From Desulfobacterales bacterium (GTDB lineage: Bacteria; Desulfobacterota; Desulfobacteria; Desulfobacterales; 4be13), in NCBI GenBank assembly GCA_029934695.1, contig JAOZLU010000201.1, positions 1-10,807 of the forward strand: DNA of 10,807 nucleotides, read 5' to 3'. Shown here one piece after another: positions 1 through 5,523 of the stretch. The position numbers and the translations under genes are program-made. The notes below the pieces were generated by a model that did no database searches, was not told the DNA's origin, and saw only the letters and a program-made list of their open reading frames with translations. Numbering within the stretch: position 1 is the first letter of the stretch; each line of letters begins with the position of its first letter.

Positions 1-24
1 TTTGTTATTTGTTTTTTGTTATAT

Positions 25-103
25 GGGGGCATAGCTCAGTTTTGGTTAGAGCGCTGGCCTGTCAAGCCAGAGGTCGCGAGTTCAAGTCTCGTTGTCCCCG
101 CCA
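25..103 (+). tRNA. tRNA-Asp (anticodon GTC), CCA end encoded
   Basis: A full cloverleaf can be folded. The acceptor stem pairs 25-31 with 93-99, with one G.T pair. The anticodon stem CTGGC/GCCAG encloses the loop CTGTCAA, giving anticodon GTC. The T arm GCGAG-TTCAAGT-CTCGT is followed by discriminator G100 and CCA at 101-103. It reads GAC/GAU codons as aspartate. A strong terminator follows 13 nt downstream, so it is the last or only gene of its transcript. tRNA 3' ends are common integration sites, but I see no second copy of this 3' end in the window, so no attR can be claimed. Confidence 0.97.
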
Positions 104-116
104 TTTTAAAAAAAAT

Positions 117-151
117 AAAGGATTCAGGCAGACTGCCTGAATCCTTTTTTA
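117..151 (+). terminator. Rho-independent terminator after tRNA-Asp
   Basis: A near-continuous dyad pairs 117-131 with 133-147, with the loop formed by the innermost bases around 132. It is followed by a run of T at 145-150. The stem has a GC-rich centre and A/T flanks, so it may work in both directions, ending the tRNA transcript and anything arriving from the right. Confidence 0.9.
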
Positions 152-291
152 TTTTGTGCTGTAAAACAATTTTGCAAATTGTTTTGTGCTGTAAAATAAT
201 TTTGCAAATTGTTTTGTGGTCTGTAAAACAATTTTGCAAATTGTTTTGTGCTGTGAAACAATTTTTCAAATTGTTTTGTGCAAATTGTTTT
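151..291. repeat. Tandem palindromic repeat, about 4.5 copies of a 30-bp unit
   Basis: The units begin near 151, 181, 211 (32 bp long) and 243, with a half copy ending at 291. Each unit carries a 10-bp inverted repeat of the form AAAACAATTT-tgc-AAATTGTTTT, at 163-185, 193-215, 225-247 and 255-277; the last half copy keeps only the right arm (282-291). Copy 2 has a C-to-T change that still allows a G.T pair, and copy 4 has a changed loop (ttc). The array could be protein-binding sites, a chain of RNA hairpins or simple repeat expansion; the sequence does not decide between these. Confidence 0.9.
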
Positions 292-295
292 TTTG

Positions 296-352
296 GACCA
301 AATAAGTTTTGACAAGTGCTATATAAGGGAACTTGTCAAAACTTATTTGGTC
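296..352. repeat. Perfect 22-bp inverted repeat with 13-nt spacer
   Basis: Bases 296-317 and 331-352 are exact reverse complements, separated by a 13-nt AT-rich spacer. The arms contain TTTTGACAAGT and its complement. There is no T-run after the right arm, so it is not a typical terminator. It sits between the tandem palindromes and the 62-aa gene, whose start is 34 nt downstream, so it could be a regulator site, a 5'-UTR hairpin or a minimal mobile hairpin element. Confidence 0.9.
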
Positions 353-385
353 TCCCATAATGACAACTCAAATAAGGCATTCAAA

Positions 386-574
386 ATGGCTGAACACAAC
401 TGTAAAAAATGCTCTTTCAGGGCAAAATATGACAACAACCCAAAGTCTTTTTTGGGCCGGTTATGGAAATGGCACATTAAATGGTGTCCCGGATGGAAAG
501 GATATATGACATCTCTTTCCGGCGAGGAAAGAACTGTCTTGGCAGAAAAGTATGATCTGCAAAAATACAGATAA
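386..574 (+). CDS. Small Cys/His protein (62 aa), possible zinc-binding, function unknown
   Basis: This 62-aa protein begins MAEHNCKKCSF. I chose the ATG at 386 because AAGG at 374-377 gives a ribosome site at good spacing; the same frame stays open upstream to 278 but that part runs through the inverted repeat and looks non-coding. Cys6, Cys9, His30 and Cys34 (CxxC, then WHIKWC) could hold one zinc ion. The middle is basic and Trp-rich (FLGRLWKWHIKWCPGWKGYM), and the C-terminal third is a charged helix-like stretch (SGEERTVLAEKYDLQKYR). I believe similar short proteins occur in sulfate-reducing Desulfobacterota, but I know of no assigned function. It stands alone: the next convincing gene starts 1.1 kb downstream. 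It could be a nucleic-acid-binding small protein; this is inference from composition only. Confidence 0.65.
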   Translation: MAEHNCKKCSFRAKYDNNPKSFLGRLWKWHIKWCPGWKGYMTSLSGEERTVLAEKYDLQKYR

Positions 575-628
575 ATCCGGAATTGGGCCCGAGCGGGGCT
601 TCTGGCTGCTCCTGCCGGATTGCCAAAT

Positions 629-780
629 CCGGCATTAATCCTGATTCCGGGCACAAAAACTACAGGGAAAACGGATAAGAAAAGGAAGAACTCTTCCGCC
701 TGGAAACGCATTTTCTGAGGCTCCGGCATTAATCCTGTCGTTTTCTGATCCGGGCACAAAAACTACAGGGAAAACGGATA
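629..780. repeat. Two-copy composite direct repeat
   Basis: CCGGCATTAATCCTG occurs at 629-643 and 723-737. A 31-bp identical block starting CCGGGCACAAAAAC occurs at 647-677 and 750-780. The order is the same in both copies, but the gap between the two blocks grows from 3 to 12 bp. Exact identity of the longer block suggests recent duplication or a dispersed intergenic repeat family. The reverse strand reads FPVVFVPG in both copies, which is why false reverse frames appear here. Confidence 0.85.
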
Positions 781-1121
781 TGTCGCAAAATCTCCGTTTT
801 CTTCCAGACATTCCCCAGTACTCTTCCAATCTTCGGCTTTCCGAAAGGATGAATCTGATTCAGAAACCGAATATCATTTTTATCAGATGAAAGTGTAAAC
901 CAACAAATGAAGGATGCCTTTCATAATATCCGAAAAAAGGACTCTTTTCCGTTTATCATTTTATTTATAATAAAAAAACAAATGGTTAGAAATAAAAAAT
1001 CATCTGTTTTGTTGTTCCAAAGTGTATATGTTAAGAATATCTCAGAAATGAAGTTCCGTCAGATGCAGATGGAAAAATGGTCTGTCCCCACAGAAGCATC
1101 CCGGAATTATACAGAAACTGT

Positions 1122-1145
1122 ATAACACCCCAAACAGGGTGTTAT
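1122..1145. repeat. Hairpin, perfect 9-bp stem
   Basis: ATAACACCC at 1122-1130 pairs with GGGTGTTAT at 1137-1145 across a 6-nt loop. No T-run follows on the + strand, so it is not a clear terminator. It may be a regulatory or remnant structure. Confidence 0.7.
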
Positions 1146-1490
1146 GCAGACAATGATAATCGTGAAAAACAGTCTGTCAGCCATGCTGAAAAAATCGTCT
1201 TTTTCAGAAAGTCCTGATGAAAAGACTTGACAGCACATTTTATCCATGTCATATCTTTCTATAAATATGAAATGGCAGACTGGAATTTTCTGGTATGCCG
1301 TAATGAATATTGTACAGTTGAGGTTGGAAAAAGAAATTTCTGCAAGGAACACTCCGTCAATATCACCGATTCAGGATAGAATTAACGGTCTGATAAGACA
1401 GTCATTTGATTCTCTGATGAGAAGTCGGGAAATTTCAGAATTGTTGGGAACAAAGACTGACACTGTTAATCTGGAAGGGTTCGCTGAAAT

Positions 1491-1519
1491 CCCGCCGCCG
1501 CTGAACTCAATCGTTAGCC
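1491..1519 (+). other. Half attC site (L'-R' only), left edge of cassette array
   Basis: CCCGCCGCCGCT at 1491-1502 is identical to the 3' hairpin arm of the attC at 9293-9385, and is followed at the expected distance by the core GTTAGCC at 1513-1519. GTTAGCCA (1513-1520) is the exact reverse complement of the R'' box TGGCTAAC at 3597-3604, as expected if a cassette starts at 1514. The matching 5' arm (AGCGG-a-CGGCGGG) is absent upstream, so the site seems to have lost its left half. An attI is an alternative, but attI sites do not carry such an L' hairpin arm. Confidence 0.65.
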
Positions 1520-1678
1520 ACCTTTCGATCGAAACAATATTTCAGAAGCGATTAGGAAAGTGTTGATAAAAAGAGGATTAACTCCGAAATAGGAGCCGAT
1601 TAAAATAATGAGCATTTGGTGCATTATGATAGCATATTAAATGAAATTTTAAAATTTATGTAGAAAGATTAAGAAAAC

Positions 1679-2749
1679 ATGAAAATAAATCATCTTACAG
1701 TTCAGAATTATAAAAGGTTCTTACAATCCAAAACCTTCTCATTCATAGATTCAGATGGATTCGTAAACGAAAAAACATTGATTGTTGGTAATAATGGAAC
1801 TGGTAAAACTTCTATTTTACAAGCAATCGTAATATTATTAGCGTATGCTGTCAGAGAAAAATTCAATCCTAAAAAATTAGACTGGCCAGGATTTGAATAC
1901 AGACATTTGCAGACTGGTCGCCTTCCGCTTAAAATAGAAGCTGAAATAGTATTCGATGATGATGAAATACAAGCAACTCAGGAATATGCGAATCGCCTCA
2001 AAGAAATTGGGGTAAAGCGATTGGGATCGCCTGCATCAAGTAAAAACGTGAAACTTTTTTTTGATTATCAAGAAAACAAACCTGTTGCGAGAGCTTCGAA
2101 AGAAGTTTTTTATCAATTACATGGCTATCAATATGCAAAACGATTAGCTAGTTTAACCCCTCAAAAGAATTTGCTTTTTGAAAAAGTTGGAAATATCTAT
2201 TGGTACACAGAACAACGAAATTCACATAATATCACAAACCTGTTGGATAACAAACCTTCTCGCTTAGATGATATTAGGAATTTTTTGGCAAGTGCTTACA
2301 ATTATCATTCTATGGTTCAGCAAAAGAAACGAACAATAAAAGAAGGTGAATTTGATTTTTACGGTAATCTTGAGAAACTTTATAAGGTGGTCTTTCCTAA
2401 TAGAAGCTTTGTAGGCCCTTCCCCTCGTTTTGATATATATGAAGAAGCAAAGGCTCCTGACTTCTTTTTATACGATGGATATTCTCAATATGAAATATCT
2501 GGAATGTCTGCGGGGGAAAGAGCTGCCTTTCCGATACTAATGGATTTTACTCGTTGGAATATTAATAACTCAATAATTATTATTGATGAACTGGAATTAC
2601 ATCTTCATCCTCCGTTACAGCAAATGCTTGTAAGGGCTTTATTAAAAATAGGGCAGAATAATCAATTCATTTTTACAAGTCACTCAAGTGCTGTAAGTTC
2701 AATGTTTAATGACAGTGAAAATCAAATAATATGGTTGCCAAATGAATAA
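1679..2749 (+). CDS. AAA ATPase, AriA-like (PARIS anti-phage system)
   Basis: This 356-aa SMC/RecF-like ATPase has a Walker A GNNGTGKTS at 37-45, an ABC-type signature SGMSAGER at 274-281, a Walker B IIIIDELELHLHP at 299-311 (Glu304 the likely catalytic base) and a switch TSHS at 333-336. Between them, residues about 60-270 form the usual insertion, including YWYTEQRN. This fits the AAA_15/AAA_21 group found in OLD nucleases, but with no TOPRIM domain fused. The TOPRIM-like function lies in the next gene, which overlaps by 8 bp, as in PARIS, where the ATPase AriA holds the DUF4435 protein AriB inactive and releases it on sensing a phage trigger. The start has only a weak AAGA ribosome site and lies 165 bp inside the cassette. 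The PARIS assignment rests on family and gene order; another AAA-DUF4435 defence pair is possible. Confidence 0.8.
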   Translation: MKINHLTVQNYKRFLQSKTFSFIDSDGFVNEKTLIVGNNGTGKTSILQAIVILLAYAVREKFNPKKLDWPGFEYRHLQTGRLPLKIEAEIVFDDDEIQATQEYANRLKEIGVKRLGSPASSKNVKLFFDYQENKPVARASKEVFYQLHGYQYAKRLASLTPQKNLLFEKVGNIYWYTEQRNSHNITNLLDNKPSRLDDIRNFLASAYNYHSMVQQKKRTIKEGEFDFYGNLEKLYKVVFPNRSFVGPSPRFDIYEEAKAPDFFLYDGYSQYEISGMSAGERAAFPILMDFTRWNINNSIIIIDELELHLHPPLQQMLVRALLKIGQNNQFIFTSHSSAVSSMFNDSENQIIWLPNE

Positions 2750-3569
2750 AATTATAAGAATCTATTGTGAAGGTGGAAGTGGAAGCCACGATTACGATAT
2801 ATTATCCAAAATAATAGAAGTCCCCGTTCATGTTAATGTTGAAATCAAGCCTATCGGCAGTGTCAGAGGAGCAGGAGCTATCATTCAGGACAGAGAATTG
2901 ATTGGGCCTGTCCGATCTGATTTCAAATTTTTTTTTCGAGATAGAGACTTCGATAGACCCATTCCCCAAAATGTTACATTGGAGAGGGATAACAATAGGA
3001 AATATTGGTATTATTCATATCGAAATACAATTGAGAATTATCTTTTTAACATTTCAGTGTTTTTCTCTTTTTTAAAGGACAACAATTTGTGTGATAAATA
3101 TTCTCTCCCCTCTGAAGACGCTGTTAAAAGTAAGTTTATTGAAGCAGCAGAAAGAATAAAACATTATCAGGCTGTAAGGCATGCAATGGGTAAAATGCGA
3201 ACAGGAGACACGAATTTTGGCACACGATGGACTGAAAAGAGTGGAAAACTACCAGAAAATTTGGACGAAGAGTATTGTAAAAATAAAGCATGGGATAGAA
3301 TAGAGAAGGCAAAATCAATTGCAGATAATTGGACTAAGGAGAATTTCATTAAATGTTACCAGGGCTTCCTTGCTTTATTTGACAAAGGCTTTATGGAAAC
3401 ACTTGACTTTTTTATCTACTTTCAAGGAAAAGATTTTGCGTCTTCTTTGACTTCATTATTATCAGGATTTTCACTCAATCAATATTATAAATTTGCAAAA
3501 ATACATTTTGATTATAAACAATTTCCTGATTTGGTACAACTTAGGAAATTGATAGAGGATAATTTGTAA
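2742..3569 (+). CDS. DUF4435 TOPRIM-like protein, AriB-like effector
   Basis: This 275-aa protein starts with IYCEGGSGSHDYDIL (Glu10), the typical first acidic position of a TOPRIM-like fold. FFFRDRDFD at 64-71 supplies the DxD pair (Asp67, Asp69), and YSYRNTIENYLF at 91-102 is the conserved DUF4435 motif. The C-terminal two thirds are helical and charged. In PARIS, AriB is the effector released from AriA; it cleaves host tRNA and so stops phage growth. Translation is coupled: the ATG lies 8 bp inside the end of the ATPase gene. All acidic residues expected for metal binding are visible, so the enzyme looks intact. The effector role is inferred from family and context. Its stop is 27 bp before the attC, a normal position for the last gene of a cassette. 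Confidence 0.78.
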   Translation: MNKIIRIYCEGGSGSHDYDILSKIIEVPVHVNVEIKPIGSVRGAGAIIQDRELIGPVRSDFKFFFRDRDFDRPIPQNVTLERDNNRKYWYYSYRNTIENYLFNISVFFSFLKDNNLCDKYSLPSEDAVKSKFIEAAERIKHYQAVRHAMGKMRTGDTNFGTRWTEKSGKLPENLDEEYCKNKAWDRIEKAKSIADNWTKENFIKCYQGFLALFDKGFMETLDFFIYFQGKDFASSLTSLLSGFSLNQYYKFAKIHFDYKQFPDLVQLRKLIEDNL

Positions 3570-3596
3570 AATTCAGCTAACTTTATAGAGATTGAA

Positions 3597-3678
3597 TGGC
3601 TAACCATTTAATGAACCGGACAAATAAAATTTTCTGCTTCGCTCCAGGTTTTATTTGCCGGTTATCAAAATGTTATGT
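3597..3678 (+). other. attC site 1
   Basis: The R'' box is TGGCTAAC (3597-3604) and R' is GTTATGT (3672-3678). AACCGG-a-CAAATAAAA (3614-3629) pairs over 15 bp with 3649-3663, leaving A3620 extrahelical. That unpaired base on one arm is the mark by which integron integrases choose the bottom strand. The spacer is 19 nt (3630-3648). Confidence 0.85.
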
Positions 3679-3899
3679 GGCTTGAAGTCATCAACAAAAT
3701 AGGATATACAAAAGATGAATAGAATGAATTTGATAAAAGGTGAAAATATGATTTTCAATGATTTATTTTTAGCGAGCCAATACTTTGGCAAGCTGTTGTG
3801 AGCAGAAATGAAATTTTCATCAAAATTTTAAATATTTGAAAATACAGATTTATTTAGTCAGGTTTTAAAAATTTGATAGTCGAGTCTAAATATTTCAAG
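3679..3899 (+). other. Cassette 2 leader, no convincing gene
   Basis: This AT-rich stretch holds only tiny frames. One of 28 codons (3715-3801, beginning MNRMNLIKGENM) has weak ribosome-site support (AGGA at 3701-3704) and may be a gene remnant. AAATATTT occurs twice (near 3829 and 3888). Nothing else is recognised. Confidence 0.5.
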
Positions 3900-3928
3900 T
3901 TGACACCACAATAACTATGTTTTATTGT
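3900..3928 (+). promoter_or_regulatory. Probable sigma-70 promoter of the exporter operon
   Basis: A perfect -35 box TTGACA (3900-3905) is followed after exactly 17 nt by TATTGT (3923-3928), a 4/6 match to the -10 consensus. Transcription would start near 3935, leaving about 43 nt of leader before the first gene at 3978. It makes the cassette independent of an upstream integron promoter. Confidence 0.6.
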
Positions 3929-3977
3929 TAATTAATATTTCTCTGTAAATCTGATATCAAAGGAAACGTCATTTAAC

Positions 3978-4442
3978 ATGTTGCAACAAAAGAATAAGCT
4001 TCAAAAATTTTGCCGGCACCTAATTTACCTGGTGGTCATAAGTACTATGATGATTCCTTGGATGCCGTTACAAAAAATCGTTTGCAGTGGCATATCATTT
4101 CACTGTCACTCGACGAATGCACCTCAAATCAAATTGAACCCTGTACTCTTTTCCACAGAATTATCGCAACTGACAAACAAAACTCAAAAATGCGACCTTT
4201 TGGAGGATCTTTTCCAAAAAGATCCCAATACCACAACTTCATGCTGTTGCAGCACCGATGTTCCTTTGTCAGGATCCAATCCGCCGATAGCCCGAACACC
4301 GATACAACGCCTTCAATACATCTCCGTGACACTCCATTCACCTGTTATGGTCGCACCGACTCAACAACCAAAACCAACATTCCAAGATGCTTCCTCGACA
4401 TTTCAGTCGATTGAGCTTTCAACAGTCGTGTTGACAGCCTGA
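3978..4442 (+). CDS. Secreted or membrane-anchored Cys-rich protein, function unknown
   Basis: This 154-aa protein has a basic N-terminus (MLQQKNKLQKFCRH) and one hydrophobic segment at about 14-31, which is a signal peptide or anchor. The rest would lie in the periplasm. It carries CSGISFHCHS at 36-45 and a run of three cysteines, TSCCCST, at about 87-93, followed by a Pro/Thr/Ser-rich tail. Cys and His clusters suggest metal or redox contact, but I recognise no family. AAAGGA at 3959-3964 is a ribosome site with rather long spacing (13 nt). A competing frame (4010-4414) overlaps it; I prefer this one because it has an export-like N-terminus and lies directly below the promoter. A 254-bp gap separates it from the next gene, so it may be regulated separately or be a sensor for the operon. 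Confidence 0.55.
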   Translation: MLQQKNKLQKFCRHLIYLVVISTMMIPWMPLQKIVCSGISFHCHSTNAPQIKLNPVLFSTELSQLTNKTQKCDLLEDLFQKDPNTTTSCCCSTDVPLSGSNPPIARTPIQRLQYISVTLHSPVMVAPTQQPKPTFQDASSTFQSIELSTVVLTA

Positions 4443-4541
4443 TTTTCCCAATGGTTATTCAAATAAGATGACTGTCATATGAATTCATTCAGGCGCGATT
4501 AATCATTCTGCAAATCGTATTCTTCAGTAATCTATTACCAC

Positions 4542-4620
4542 TAGAATTGTTCCCAAATAAGCTTTTTTAGGCTTTAAGACTTGTTTTTACTGAGTCAGTA
4601 TTTATTTAGGAACAACTCTA
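4542..4620. repeat. Long imperfect inverted repeat with inner palindrome
   Basis: Bases 4542-4560 pair with 4602-4620 over 19 positions with two mismatches. Inside the spacer is the perfect 13-bp palindrome TACTGA-G-TCAGTA (4588-4600). It sits 77 bp before the thioredoxin-like gene, in the gap between the first and second genes of the operon. It could be an operator, an mRNA processing hairpin or a tiny terminal-inverted-repeat element. No T-run follows, so termination is less likely. Confidence 0.75.
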
Positions 4621-4696
4621 CTATAGAATTATCGAGACAGAGTAATGTCTGCTTGGAATATCAGTACCCATTATCCTTAACTTTAGGAGGACCTTA

Positions 4697-5509
4697 ATGA
4701 CTATAAACAATAATTACCTTAAAATTCTTCTTGTGATCCTCACTCTTTTTTTTACTGGACCGCCCTCTCCTGCTGATGCGTCGCTCAAGGAGAAAGACCC
4801 ATCCAAAGACTCCGGCTTTCTTGCCAGCCAAAAAGCATCGCAGGCCGAAAAATTTCTCTTGATCTATTATTTCGATACAAATACTGATTCTGCTTTTAAA
4901 ACCAGCTTTGACAAACAGAGCCGGGAACTGAAAAACAAAGCAGACACGATTCGTATCGATGTCAAAAATCCTGACGAATCCTGGTTAGTCGACAAATTCA
5001 AGGTATACAATGCCCCATTACCCCTCGTTTTGGTGGTTGCCCCCAATGGAGCGGTTACAGGGTCGTTTATGCAGTCTTTGCCCGAAGACAAACTGAAATC
5101 AGCCATAGTCAGCCCAGCCACCCAACAATGCCTGCTTGCCGTTCAGCAACGAAAGCTTGTTTTTGTCTGTTTGCAGGGCAAAACAACTCAAAATAACGAC
5201 GTAGCGTTGTCTGGCGTACAGCAATTTGCCAAAGACCCTAAATATGGCAAATTCACTGAAATCGTGGTTGTGGACCCTTCAGACAAGAATGAGACGCAGT
5301 TGCTCAGTCAATTAAATGCCAATCTGAAAAGTTCCACGGCAACGACAATATTATTGTCTCCCAACGGGCAGACCATTGGCAAGTGGGAGGGTGCGACATC
5401 GAAATCCGATATCTTAAAGAGCCTTATGTCAATGAAACGCAGTTGTGGAGATCCCAAATGCAAAGATCCGGTCTGCCCGCTTCCCCCTGCCAAAAAAACA
5501 ATTAAATAA
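4697..5509 (+). CDS. Periplasmic thioredoxin-fold protein without redox CxxC
   Basis: This 270-aa protein has a signal peptide (hydrophobic core about 8-20, likely cleavage after SPADA near residue 28). Two similar alpha/beta halves follow: 53-135 (LLIYYFDTNTDSAFKTSF ... APLPLVLVVAPNGAVTG) and about 150-245 (KLVFVCLQGK ... ATTILLSPNGQTIGKW). Each has the strand, helix and proline-turn pattern of a thioredoxin fold, but the CxxC position of the first half reads DTNTDSA, so disulfide exchange there is not expected. The C-terminus, SCGDPKCKDPVC, has three closely spaced cysteines that could bind metal. The strong AGGAGG site 8 nt upstream fixes the start. Thioredoxin-like proteins accompany FtsX-type ABC permeases in the Campylobacter p19 iron locus, which suggests a shared role in handling metal or redox substrates outside the inner membrane. 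That link is by analogy. Confidence 0.7.
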   Translation: MTINNNYLKILLVILTLFFTGPPSPADASLKEKDPSKDSGFLASQKASQAEKFLLIYYFDTNTDSAFKTSFDKQSRELKNKADTIRIDVKNPDESWLVDKFKVYNAPLPLVLVVAPNGAVTGSFMQSLPEDKLKSAIVSPATQQCLLAVQQRKLVFVCLQGKTTQNNDVALSGVQQFAKDPKYGKFTEIVVVDPSDKNETQLLSQLNANLKSSTATTILLSPNGQTIGKWEGATSKSDILKSLMSMKRSCGDPKCKDPVCPLPPAKKTIK

Positions 5510-5523
5510 ATGGAGATTCATTA

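Larger units (their letters stand above)
575..1490. other. Non-coding or decayed stretch with no convincing gene
   Basis: No open frame here has a good ribosome site together with plausible protein composition. The longer frames (907-1125, and 1246-1566, which crosses the cassette boundary at 1513) look accidental. The stretch contains a hairpin at 614-633 (8-bp stem GCCGGATT/AATCCGGC), two copies of a direct repeat (629-780) and a hairpin at 1122-1145. TTGACA at 1227-1232 resembles a -35 box, but no good -10 follows at normal spacing. The composition and repeats suggest an intergenic spacer or old remains of genes. Confidence 0.6.
1514..3672 (+). mobile_element. Integron cassette 1 (PARIS-like defence pair)
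   Basis: It runs from the cut point in GTTAGCC (1513/1514) to the cut point in the R' box of the attC at 3597-3678. The 8-bp match between the cassette start and its own R'' box supports the boundaries. It holds the AAA ATPase and the DUF4435 gene. The 165-bp leader has no clear promoter; it contains a 10-codon frame (1608-1640) with AGGAG 12 nt upstream, which could be a leader peptide but may be chance. The cassette is clearly AT-rich compared with the PIN toxin-antitoxin cassette, suggesting a different source. Confidence 0.75.

Noticed and set aside
25..103. Genomic-island attachment site at tRNA-Asp
   Set aside because: No second copy of the tRNA 3' end and no integrase gene in the window.
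151..291. CRISPR array
   Set aside because: The repeats are directly adjacent with no unique spacers between them, and no cas gene is present.
16..312. 98-aa forward frame through the tRNA and repeats
   Set aside because: It runs across the tRNA-Asp gene, the terminator and the tandem palindromes; the repeated peptide comes from the DNA repeats.
343..829. Reverse frames with repeated FPVVFVPG text
   Set aside because: They are produced by the direct repeats at 629-780 and the antisense of the 62-aa gene; no ribosome site or plausible protein composition.
907..1125. 72-aa forward frame
   Set aside because: No ribosome site, low-complexity hydrophobic and Lys-rich text, ends in a hairpin; looks accidental.
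1246..1566. 106-aa forward frame
   Set aside because: It crosses the half attC and cassette boundary at 1513, so at best it is a chimera of old sequence and cassette leader. The nearby TTGACA has no good -10.
4010..4414. 134-aa forward frame overlapping the Cys-rich gene
   Set aside because: No ribosome site or recognisable domain; the other frame has an export-like N-terminus and fits the promoter position.
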